Shown piece by piece: positions 20,827 to 31,889 of a stretch of DNA of 64,000 nucleotides (its first letter is position 1; each line of letters opens with the position of its first letter). The notes below the pieces were generated by a model. It was not told where the DNA came from. It saw nothing but the letters and a program-made list of their open reading frames with translations, and did no database searches. The stretch lies in the NCBI GenBank assembly GCA_030761205.1, contig JAULJL010000048.1:7307501-7371500 (forward strand), read 5' to 3'. This stretch comes from Fremontodendron californicum. Lineage: Eukaryota > Streptophyta > Magnoliopsida > Malvales > Malvaceae. The position numbers and the translations under genes were made by a program.

Positions 20827-23105
20827 TCCTCTCATATCCATTTATCTATTGAAACTTCCAAAAGACCCCTAAAATTGATAGAATAAGATAAAAGTACCTC
20901 AATTAAAATTAAAAAATTCCCTTTGAGTCCCTCAAGACTAAAAAATAATATAGTAGATATCATCGCTTTGAGCAAATTGGGACACTTTTGTGGGCTTATT
21001 TGAATTTATTTAATTTGATTTTTTAAATCTATCATATTATTTGGACCTTTTGAACTCATTCTACTTAAATTTATTTTGCATAGATTATGTGGGTTTGAAA
21101 GCCCAAATCAAATGAAGCCCATCATAAATTATTATTATTATTATTTTTTTCATGTAATTAAAAGCATTTAAAAAAATTTTAAAAAAGAGAAGTATCGACG
21201 GCCATGGCTCAAAACATGGCAATTAACTTTCATTTTCTTCTTAATGGTTAATCTCATTTTCAGTTCTTTCTCTTTTCTTTCAATCTCCCTACCATTTTTA
21301 AGATAACACAATTCTATCAAAGAATTCAAAACCCCAAATTTAGCAAGGTCCAACACTCGATATTCATCATACCAGCTGCCATCTTCTACAGCAAGACCCA
21401 AAAAATCTGAACGATCTTTTCAGAATGGGAACTAAGACCTTTCAAAATCTTTGGGGAATCCTCTAATTAAATCAGCCAGAGGAACTTCCTAATAAAATGA
21501 GGAATTTACAACAAGAAGAGGGTAGGAGCAAAAAAATCTCTAATAGACCACCATCACCACAAAGTTTTCAGCACAAAAACACCACAATAAAAAACACCAT
21601 ACTCGAAACCAACAAAACCACTACCTAATAGCACTAGTACCACAATCATCAAAAAACATACACAACGAAAAAGAAAACCCAGCAAGCACAAAACAAAAGA
21701 AACAATGACAAACACAAAATGGGGTTTCGGGTTGTTGTGATTCATGGAGATTTAGTGGGATTTTGGAGAATCCCAACAGCGAGGAAGGAGGAAAGGTGGA
21801 GGGGAAGCTATGGTAAAATTTTAGGGGCGATCGAACTGTGGTTGAAGACGAAAATGGGGTCTTATGCAACTGTTTATATATATATATATATTTGTGCTTT
21901 TAGGATAAGATTTAGGGAAAAAAAGATTAGATTTGGAGTGGGGAAACCAAAAGGAAAAAGTAAGTGAAATTTGGTTTTCATTGGTCGTTGTCAAGCAGCA
22001 ACCCGTGGTGGGATAGGCGGTCGGCACAGTGGTTTGTGCCGAAATCTGGGACGATATGAGATTTTCGGCCATGTTTATGAAAATGGGAGAGAGAATAAGG
22101 GTTTAGTGAGAGAATTTTTAGAGAGAGGGAAAATGGAAAAATTGAAGAAAATAATTTTTTGGGGCTTCCGCAAGTGACCCGCGCCTGGACCCAGGAAGAT
22201 CCGCCCGGATGTAACCTGGATCAGGGGTAAAAAAGAGAAAAAAAGGACAAAGGTCGCCCAACAACAAGACCCGGCTCGATCCATGAGGTCCTCCGTCCCA
22301 GACAGCTCCAAGCTTAATTTCTACCAGATTTTTAAGCCAAATTCAAGTTAATAGTGGTATAATTACCCTTATTTGTTGTTTTTATTTATTTAATTTATTT
22401 ATTTATTTTCCTAATTTTTATAAGAATCTTTTAGCAATATATATATTTTAAATGTCATCAAAAAATATATTTTGTTGTGAAAGATTTAGAATGTTGAGAT
22501 AAAAGATTTAATTTTTAATAAATAAATATTGAAATAAAAATGATTATTTTTTTTCTGAAAAAAATCTCTAAAAGGAACTTATCTTTTGGAAAGTTAAAGC
22601 ATTAAATTTTTCTTAAAATGTTTCGAGTAATGATATAATTAATGGGATGCTACCAAAAGTATTGGGGTATCCAAAAAATATTTTTACATAGATAATTTTT
22701 TATATAAATAATCACTTAAGATATATTTAAAAAAAAAAATTACAAGAGAAATTTAATCCATATGCATCATATTTTTAATTGTCTGCATCATGTGCATTCA
22801 TAAAAGTGAATGTGAATCTCCAATGATGAAACTCTACAAACTCTTAAATAGTGATCCCTAGGAGATATTGAGGTGGAAAAACTCTACAAAACATTGTCAA
22901 AAGTATTGGAACGTTAGTGTAATTTTCAATAACAAGCTTCTCGTTCACTTTCCAAAAGAGAAATAATTTTTTTTTGCTTTCACACAAAGATGAATGATTT
23001 TTAAAAAAGAAGAAGAAATATTTTTTTAGAGACTAGGAAATTATTTTTGAATGTTAAAATTAAGATTATTCTATCAAGGCTAAAAGAATAACAAGTGATT
23101 AATTA
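20827..23105. other. Non-coding stretch
   Basis: AT-rich, apart from a more mixed part at about 21170-22320. That part has CT-rich runs and short ORFs on both strands, and a GC-rich patch near 22170-22310. It resembles a promoter or 5' leader, but none of the short ORFs shows a domain or a partner exon, so I call no gene. Confidence 0.4.
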
Positions 23106-23420
23106 ATACCATTTTCTAAATGGGAGTCGTGTGGGTGCTAATACCTTCCCCACGCGTAATCGTACTCATGAACCCAAGTTTTGTGTTTCACAGATAAAAA
23201 ATTACCCTTTTAATAAATTTTAATTAATTTTAAAATGTTATTAAGAAGATAAGTTTTCCTAGATGACCGATTACACACCTTAACAAAAAAATATTGGTGA
23301 CGACTCATTGTGTTTTTTAAAAATTGTCTAGCGGTTGAAAAATCATTATGACAGCTTGACGACTCCACTAAAAACTTTTGAGAGTCGAGCCCTATTATGT
23401 GATATCTTAAATTTTGATTT
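23106..23420 (+). mobile_element. Worn Ogre-type LTR end and leader
   Basis: The phrase gtgggtgctaataccttccc with acgcgtaatcg shortly after is typical of the LTR end of Ogre-like gypsy elements. It is followed by gacgactccacta, close to the tRNA-Arg primer binding site these elements use. A second, poorer version (ggtgacgactca) lies about 60 bp before it. No coding part remains. This is based on family knowledge from memory. Confidence 0.5.
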
Positions 23421-25299
23421 GGTGGTCTTAATTAAAATTTAATTTTAATTTCTTTAATTTTATAATTTTTCCCTTTTCCGATCCATATTTTAATTACTCC
23501 GTTTATTTTATGTTATTTTTATGCTATTTATATTGTTCTTAATAATTGTTTGAGCATTTAGGATAGCGTTTTAAAAAATTAATGATGGTTTGTTACCTTA
23601 TGCACACATTGCACATTTGCATTCATGCATGAGATTTATACCCGAATTCAGTCCTTTTAGGAGTAAAGTACCTAAACTTTTGTGTGGTGATAACCTCTCT
23701 ATATAAAAAACCCTAAGAGGCCAACCTTAAGTAGAGTCATGTCCGTCTTTTGTAAAAATTACGTAGAAACTAGGACACATGAGGTAACATTTTTGTTACG
23801 ATACCTTTTGTAGGGATAATGATTTTTGAACCACACTTACTAAAAATAGAATATTTCGTTAAATATTATGTTAATATATTTAAAATTAATTTCGAATAAA
23901 TTAAAAAATATATTGTGGATATTCATCATGTAAAAATGTATACTTGATGATTGGTGTGCTACTTCAAAATATATATTATTTGCTTTTTTTTGTGAAATTT
24001 ATATTAAAATAAATATTTCTTAAATATTAATTTAATTTTTTTAGGAAAAAGAAAACTAATATAGTTTATCAAGTGGAAATAAGTATGGTAAAAAATAGAA
24101 AAAGAGAGAAATTAAATGAGAATAAACTGAGAGAGAAAGTAATTGAGAAAGAGCTAGGATTGAGATCAAAATAAATTTTTTTTTTTAAAATTATACTTCA
24201 GGTTATATTTTGTGTCGTGGATAGTGAATGGTTATTGTATAAATTATATTTTTTTCAAGTTATATCTTCTTGAAACTTGAGGATGTAATCACATTGGTGC
24301 TAGAAAAAACCTAATTCATTCCCATCGACTTTCTCTGTATTTTCTTTTTATTTAAATTTTTATTTTTTTCCATACTTATTTATACTTGATAAATTAGAAT
24401 TATTGAAAAAAATTATTTTAAATTTAATACTTGAAAATAATTCATTTTAGTATAAATTTTATTAAAACAAATAATTACTTTTTTTTAATGTGACACATCA
24501 AGTGTACATTGTTACTGTTGGATATTCATATTATATTTTAATTTTATTTAAAATTAATTTTAAATATACTGACAAAATATTCCATTTGGATAGGTGTAGT
24601 TCAAAAATTATCAAAATAAAAGTACAATGATAAATTTTAATCAAATCAAACTACAATAATAAATTTCAATATTCACATAACAGAATAATTTATCATTTAT
24701 CCCTACATATATTAATAAAATATATATTTGATCACTTAATTTTATATACTAAAATAAAAAGTAAATATTCATAAATAAAGAAAATAACTCGTGAAAGTAG
24801 TAACACACGCATTTTAGTTAGGGGTGTAATCGATTCGAGTCCAAACAGTAAGAAGCTTAAGCTCGACTTGAAACTCGTGGCTCGAAACTCGGCTCAAACT
24901 GGTTCAAGTTTTATTTTTAAAACTCAAGCTCGATTCGAGAGAAAAATCAAACTACTCGTGCTCGCTCAACTAAACTTGTTTATCTGAAAAAAATGAGCTC
25001 GATTTTCATACTCAACTTTAAACTCGATTATTTTTGCTCGAGATCGAACTCAAGTTTGAATTGAGATTTTCAACCCTAATTAAAATACAAATAAAATATA
25101 TATTGAAAAAAACTCGATTAGGATCGTGAACTACTTGAGTCGGGCATTGAGATACTCAAACTCAACTCGCTCGATAACTCGTGCTGCTCGAGCTCGATTC
25201 GATAATACTAAAATCAAATTTGAGTTTTTTTAATCAAATTCGAATAGCTACAAATATATGTGACTCGTTTATACCTAATTTCAGTGTAGAATTATTAAT
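23421..25299. other. AT-rich non-coding stretch
   Basis: No gene seen. At about 24819-25200 there is a block rich in ctcga/tcgag words, beginning taggggtgtaatcgattcg. It resembles the hAT-type non-autonomous elements elsewhere in the window, but I cannot show a matching end or target duplication. Confidence 0.4.
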
Positions 25300-26840
25300 T
25301 AGAGGTGGCAATTGGGCGGGTTCGGGCGGGTTCGGGTCGGGTTCATTCGGGTTCGGGTTTATACGGGTTCGGGCTCATTCGGGTTCGGGCTCATCCGGGT
25401 TCGGGCTCATCCGGGTTCGGGCTCATTCGGGTTCGGGTCCATTCGGGTTCAGGCTCATTCGGGTTCGAGCTCATTCGGGTTCGGGCCCATTCGGGTTCGG
25501 GCCCATTCGGGTTCGGGCCCATTCGGATTCGGGCCCATTCGGGTTCGGGTTCGGTCTGGGTTTGGGTTTGGTCTGGGTTCGGGTATGTTTTACATCATTT
25601 TATTTTATATTAGATGTAATCATTTTTACGTAATTTAAATATTTATATCTAAAAACAAATTATTAATTTATTATTATTTTTATACTTTTGCTATTATATG
25701 ATATTTTTAATTATATTTATTTTTTAAAATTAATATTTGTTAGCACCAAAAGAATAAGAAATTAATTTGTTATATAAAATCAAATTTTGAAATAATTTAT
25801 TATAAAAAATATGATATATTATAAATTAATCATATTGATATTTAAAATAATTGATTTGATGAACTCGAATTTCAAAATATAAATACATTATAATTTAAAT
25901 TCACTATAAAATAAAAAACTTTTAAAAATAAATCCTAGCCTTCATCTATTCGTTTATATACTTATAAAATGCAAAAATTTTATGCTTATAGTCAAGATAT
26001 ATATATATATATATCTATCGAGTACTTATATTTTTTTCATCAGTATAAAGTATAAATTATAAAGTAGTACTAAAAAAATATAATTTATATTTAAATTATA
26101 CTTAATAAATATATAATTAATATGATTATTTATTAATATATAATAAATATACCCAAAACCAAAAGGTCATAAAACCCAAAACCCCATTAAACCCACCCGC
26201 TAAAATAAAATCCCATGAAAGCCATAATCCAATTAAACCCATCCTAACCTAACCGTATAAGTATAACCCAAAAGGCCAAAATAATTGAATTATTTTCAAT
26301 TTTTTTACCTTTAAGAATAATTGAATTATTGTCAATTTTTTTTTCACATCTCTAAAATTTTCAAGAATTTAAAATATTTAGATTGTAAATTCATCATGAT
26401 ATGAGACGTTAAAGTTATAACTTATAAGTACAAAATATAATTTACTTTTTGATAAAATTATTATTTCATCATCATATATATATATATAATATATTAAATT
26501 TTAAATTTTAAATTTTAATTAAATTATTAAAAAAATTAGAATAAAATTAATAATTGAAGTTATTGCTTTGTAAAAAAAAAAAAATTAATTGCAAATTGAT
26601 TATTTTTATTTTTAGTATTAAATTCGGGTTCGGGTTCGGGCCGGTCTCGGGTTCGGGTCCATTAGGGTTCGGGCTCATTCGGGTTCGGGCTCATTCGGGT
26701 TCGGGCCCATTCGGGTTCGGGTCCATTCGGGTTCGGGTTTTTTCAGGTTCGGGTTTTTGACTTTTTGGTCAAATCGGGTTTGGGCGGGTTCGGGTTTTTC
26801 TGGGCGGGTTTTCGGGTTCGGGTTCATTTTGCCACCTCTA
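25300..26840. mobile_element. Non-autonomous hAT-type element packed with gggttcgggc repeats
   Basis: The ends are tagaggtggcaa (25300) and ttgccacctcta (26840), flanked by a perfect 8-bp target duplication ttattaat (25292-25299 and 26841-26848). An 8-bp duplication is the hAT hallmark. Both ends carry arrays of a short gggttcgggctcatt-like unit (25313-25585 and 26622-26830) in the same orientation. The middle is AT-rich and non-coding. Long ORFs reading FGFGLIRVRAHSG are repeat artefacts. Confidence 0.85.
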
Positions 26841-26848
<8 letters not shown>

Positions 26849-26871
<23 letters not shown>

Positions 26872-27354
26872 AATCATCTACTTTCCAAGAAATAAATAAA
26901 AAAAATAACCGATCAATTATTTTCTCTTACTTCTAAAATGAGATTCTTTTTTCTTAAATTTTATTAAATTTGGATATCGGTTAGTCTTTTTAATTATTTT
27001 TAAAAAATATTAAAATTTACAAAAAAGTTGGCTCTTGCATTAATATAATTTTTTCTTAAATATATTAATTTTGTTATTTTTATAATCATAAGAATTAATA
27101 AAATTGAAATATATTGACAAAATTCAATGAACAATAAGATAATAAAAGATTTGATCTTAATCTCTTATTTTTAACTATAAATTACAAATATATATATATA
27201 TATTTTAAAATAGTATTTAAAAAAAAAACAAAACTCAAAAGCAAAAAGGGAGCGTAAGATGGTCTTTTAGAAAAAGGAGGGAGTTCACCGAGAGAAGTTT
27301 GAAATTCTTTTTGAAATTTGAAAAGACTTAAAGAGAGAAACCATTCCATTTCCA
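26849..27354. other. AT-rich gap before the 27.4-kb gene scrap
   Basis: Starts with an (AT)n run (about 26850-26871). The last 100 bp are purine-rich, as in a 5' leader. No gene seen. Confidence 0.4.
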
Positions 27355-28688
27355 ATGAAGAAAATTTTGATTCTGCTATTATGTGTAGTGTTGACGACGG
27401 TGGTAGTCGGCGAAACCTCATCCGAAGGTGGCGACGCCGAGATTGCTGTTCTCATGGAATCTCCAGAGTGCTCTGGTGGCAGTTTCAACGCTGGATCATC
27501 CAAGCTTAATTCCTCGCAATGGCGATCGGACGGCGGTGCCAAGTTTCAGATTTCGGTTCAAGGTTTGTTTCTTCTAAAACATCCTTGATATCGCTTTTGT
27601 TCTCCAAATAATTAAGGCTGTAAAACTACGCATAACTCGTTTGTCCTGGTCTTTTAGAATCATTTATCTCTAAGAATAACAATGGTGAGAATTTGTTTAC
27701 TAGTAATTAGGTTAAGAGCTTTATGTTCTGACAAAATTGACTTTAAATCATGATGTGCCGATGAATGTAAATGATTTCTAGCTTTTACGTCTCCGTTCGA
27801 ATATGACTTTAAATCGAAATGTCCTGGTTCGAATATGGATTATTTTAATAATTTGGAGCAAATATTAGCCTATTGAGATTTAAATTTTAAAGCATTGCTA
27901 CTTTATTTGCTGCCACAACATTAATATGTGAAAAGCTCGATTTTTCCAGATGAAAAAGGTTGACAAATCTATAGAAGTATGATATAAAATCCATTTATAT
28001 AAAAAAAAAAAATAATGGTAATATAGAAGTATGTATGTGTGGATTTTGGCTAGTTTAATTCATGTAAGCATTTATCTCTTTAAATTTGTCCAAGTATCTT
28101 CGGAAGTAATTTGAATTTTTTTTTTCTTCATAATTTTTCCAGATGAAGAAGGTTGATCCTATAGACAAAGAAGAAGATCTGCCTCTCTCTCACAAGAGAA
28201 GTTAGTAAATCACCATTATCATTCCATTACTATTAGTTTTTCAAAATCTTGTCTGTTCGATTTTCATATTTGTACCTCACTTGAACAATATGAAGATTCT
28301 TTTATTAACTTGGGAACTGTATAATTTATCAATTCCCTTTCAGATAAACCTTTGGTTATCTATGACAATGGAAACATGTGCTTTGACTTTGAAATGCATG
28401 GCAAAGATAAGGGAAAATGCATGCTTCTTTATCCTCCTCTTATCCTTTCTGTTGTTGGTACTGATTTTAAGGTTTTCGACTCCTCTGCCCATATTTCACC
28501 TATTTCCAGGTAATGGAGATTCCTCCATTCATGCATTGTTTCCTTTTAATATTTATGTATTGACTTGGGTTGCGATGCAACAATTTGACCAAGCATACTA
28601 ACTTTTCCATTAGTGAACCATCCTTAAACCTCACATTTGTTGATATTGGTCCTGGTTATACAATTCATAGAAGCCCTGATCATTATTT
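27355..28688 (+). pseudogene. Unrecognised secreted or membrane protein gene, 5' exons only, frame broken
   Basis: Four plausible exons: 27355-27562 (MKKILILLLCVVLTTVVVG, a clear signal peptide, then a Ser/Gly-rich stretch), 28143-28200, 28344-28509 (KPLVIYDNGNMCFDFEMHGK) and 28614-28688 (NLTFVDIGPGYTIHRSPDHY). Each has AG and GT borders, and the last three fit one frame. Exon 1 joined to exon 2 gives a stop after three codons, as if one base had been gained early in exon 2. After the fourth exon nothing follows; kinase sequence of a different gene starts at about 29030. I do not recognise the family. A live gene with an undetected exon between 27563 and 28142 is possible. Confidence 0.45.
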
Positions 28689-29029
28689 GTAAGGTTCTAC
28701 ATTCATCTATTAAGGAAATAAAGCGAAAATGGCTGTACTTGTAACAGCCTACAATCCTGATCATGAAGGTTTTCTTGAAAAAACTGTCATTTTAGATCTT
28801 AGTATTACCGAAATAAGGTGAGATTAGTTGATTAGATTATTCTAATAGGGTCCCGGGGGTTTGATTGAAGGTTAAATCTATTCAAATAGTAGTTCAGAAA
28901 CACTTAACATTTACAGCATCTATGAAAAGCTGAAAATGATTGTAATTTGTAACCCTACATTATCATTCTGGTGGTTTGTTAACTTTGTTTTGGGTGGTCG
29001 CTTACTGGTAATTTCTTGTCCTCTTATAG

Positions 29030-31400
29030 AAATGGGTTAATCTTGCTTATTCTTCCTTAGTCCCTAGAATACTATTGTATTTTCATGTTTCTTTAGTTCC
29101 TCATTATTTTTCATTGATTACATACTTGTTTCAGCTATGAACAAACTTATGATTATACCCCACCAGAAGCTCTTCTAAATTCCAGTTGGTTTCATGAATC
29201 AAAAAGAAGCAGATTGAAGTATGAACATCCTTCTTACCCTTTACCTCTCTAATATATAGTAATGGATTTTGTTTCTGGTCAAAACTAAACAAAATTTCAT
29301 CATTTTATTTTTAATATTATATGCACTTTTAAGAATGTTATTATGAGATGTTAACAGTATTCTGATTTAATTTGTTTATGACAGTTCTTGTACGATTAGT
29401 ACTTACCCAAATAATTTCTACTTTTGCAGGTATGATATGTGGAGTGTTGGTGTAGTTATGTTAGAGATAATCATATGATCTCCTCATGTATTTCAGTTAA
29501 GTCACCGTGCTTATGCGCTTTTGGCTTTACGATTCAAGAACTTGAACGAAGATGAGATGAAACTGCTTTATCAGTGAGTATCATGCTGTACCATCATTTG
29601 CTGTTAGATATTCTTTGAGATGGGAGATGCCACTACAGATACAGGTTGAGATAGAGTTTGGTCCATAGTTCATCATTTTAAAAGAGTCTAAACCACTTGG
29701 ACAAGTAAAGAATGGTTAGGTAATGATTGCCTATAGGCTATAGTTGGTGAGATAGGCATAATGCTTATGAAGCCAAGAATGGTGACCGATGTTGCTAATT
29801 TTTTCCATATAAAAACTTAAAGATGTGTGAAATGCAGTGAAATAAATATGGGGCTCATGAGAATTGAGAATTTTGAAGTTTGGTATCATGGAGGAATTGG
29901 TGATAAAGCAAAAAAAGTAGTTTGATGTCTTGGGGAAAAAAGAGAGGCTTGAATGATTTGATTAAGCTTGTATTTTTAGAAAACATGGCAAAGGATAAGT
30001 TATAATTTTCAAAAAAACTTTAAATTTTCTTATTTTTGCATTGGGCGAACCAAAAAAGATTTATAATGCAACTAAATGGTCACAATTGAAGCCATATCTT
30101 TGTCTTTGTCCTTCGTTTCCAGTTCTTTTGTAAATTGTAAGATCATAAGGTTAAGCCACCACCATTGAGTATCATAGTGGTTCTGTATTTAACTCATCAA
30201 TAAAACTTCTTACTTTAGTCCTGTATTGTGAATCTGGCTGCTGAAATAACGTACTTTATCATTCTTTCTTTCTTTCTTTCTCAAATCCTCTGAAAGGAGC
30301 TATGATAATTCGTCTTAGTTTTGATCATGCATTGTAAATATGGCTGCTAAATTTGCATACTCTATCTTTCTCCCTTCCTCCCCATCGTTTCCATTGATCA
30401 ATAATAGAAGATTGATGTCGTAGTATAAAATTACCTTCACGTAGGTTATCCAAATATTATAGTACCTTACCTTTTTGACTTAATCTTTTTGTTTGATACA
30501 TGCAAAAGTGGTACAATAATCCATGAAGTTTTTGATCAATTGAACATATTGATTCACTATTCTGATCTCTATCACAGTATCAAATTGGAATTTATATTTC
30601 TTAAAATGTCTAAATGACTTTTCTGACAGAATAGTAATGTTGGAGACAGTTAATTTGAGCTGCTTTGTTAAGTTGCTGAAATTGTAGATGACGCTTCTTG
30701 GAGTCTAAACTCTAAAATCATGTCAAAGCCACTGTCTGAACATTCAGTATCTTGTCCTAATTTTTTTCTTGTGTAATGAGCTATTGATTCCAAGATTTAG
30801 TTGTTAATTAGGTTGCTTAATGATTTACTGAAACTTCACAATCTTCTTCTACAATGTTTACAGAATAAGATCACTTATGGAACTGTGCATTGTAATACCT
30901 GAAGACATAGATCTACTTCGAAATTGAAAGCAGACAAGCTGGTATTTTAACCTTATTTTGCTTAAATTTATTTCCAGTAATTATAAGTCCTCAAAATAAA
31001 CTTTTAAGAGAGGTATTAACCATATAAACTTGTGTCTTTTCAAAAAAGAAAAAACTTTTGAGATGCAATTCCTATCCAAAGTAAAATTCTGATCAAGATT
31101 TATGGTTCTTGCCCCAATATTTCTTGTTAGTGTAAGTTAATGTCAACCAGACATTTTGCTGCACCTTGGCAACCAAAAGTTTCAAGCTAGACCTTTTTTC
31201 TTTTCCTTTCCACTTGACTTTATAGCAGAATCCTGCAGCACATGCTGAGTTTGCTTCTTGGTATCTTTGCTATACAAGACAATGAGGCCGTTGTTTGGTT
31301 TTAAATTCCTGCGACCTTTTTTCATTTTCATCTTGTTTTGATGCTAAAATGAATTTTCTTTCAAGATGCTATACTGATGAACATCTTCCCCTTCTTAGTC
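29030..31400 (+). pseudogene. Inverted broken copy of three kinase exons
   Basis: This is the mirror of about 58437-60752, introns included. The exons are 29135-29218 (YEQTYDYTPPEALL), 29430-29573 (YDMWSVGVVMLE) and 30864-30941 (IRSLMELCIVIPEDIDLL). They code kinase subdomains VIII to X. Exon 29430-29573 has an in-frame TGA at 29476-29478 where the right copy codes Gly. Exon 30864-30941 lacks one T that the right copy has and then meets a stop. Exons upstream (HRDIKP, DFG) and downstream are absent. It is a clear relic. Confidence 0.9.
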
Positions 31401-31607
31401 TGGAAGCAAATTTGGGTTGAGATTATAGTAGAGGATCAAAATTTTCCCCTTCTTAGTCTGGAAGCAAATACTAAACAGATTCAAGTTCAAACCAGTATGG
31501 ATTTAAGTTGCTTCATGTTCATCTCATTTGTGGTTTGCGCAGCTAGTTTATAATCAATTAGTCTCAGGTCGGATTGTCGTATTCAGACAGTTTAATATAT
31601 TTATAAG

Positions 31608-31728
31608 ATGATTAGTAATCCTACTGAAACTAGTATTTTTTTTAATATATTTATTTATATAAATCTTATAACTCTATATAAATAAATATATTAAAAAAAA
31701 TACTAGTTTCAATAGGATTACTAATCAT
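31608..31728. repeat. Near-perfect palindrome upstream of PP2C copy A
   Basis: Two arms of about 50 bp (starting atgattagtaatcc and ending ggattactaatcat), one or two mismatches, and a loop of about 18 bp. The right arm is the tactagtttcaataggatt motif that also precedes the PP2C copies at 32725 and near 50738 and 50855. Confidence 0.85.
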
Positions 31729-31889
31729 TAACCTATATATTAAAAGTTACATCCAGAAAATATTATAAAAGTTATACCTAGCTCTCAAGTTTTATATTAT
31801 AAAAGTTATACCTAGCTCTCAAAGTTTTTTTTATATTAATTATTTTTCTATTGTTGTTTGAATCAAAGTTTTTAAGAGGCATATTACTA

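Noticed and set aside
15244..20835. A 9-bp target duplication around the large MULE
   Set aside because: I compared gaaaaactc with tcctctcat and nearby offsets and found no match, so I do not claim one.
21554..22311. Several 60-80-codon ORFs on both strands
   Set aside because: They overlap each other in different frames, show no domain and have no partner exons.
25181..25638. Three overlapping ORFs with SGFGLIRVRAHSGSG-type repeats
   Set aside because: They arise from the gggttcgggc tandem repeat in the hAT-type element; all three frames are open, as expected for such a repeat.
25313..26830. Possible telomere-like repeat because of the ggg-rich units
   Set aside because: The unit gggttcgggc differs from the plant telomere unit tttaggg, and the block lies inside a bounded transposon.
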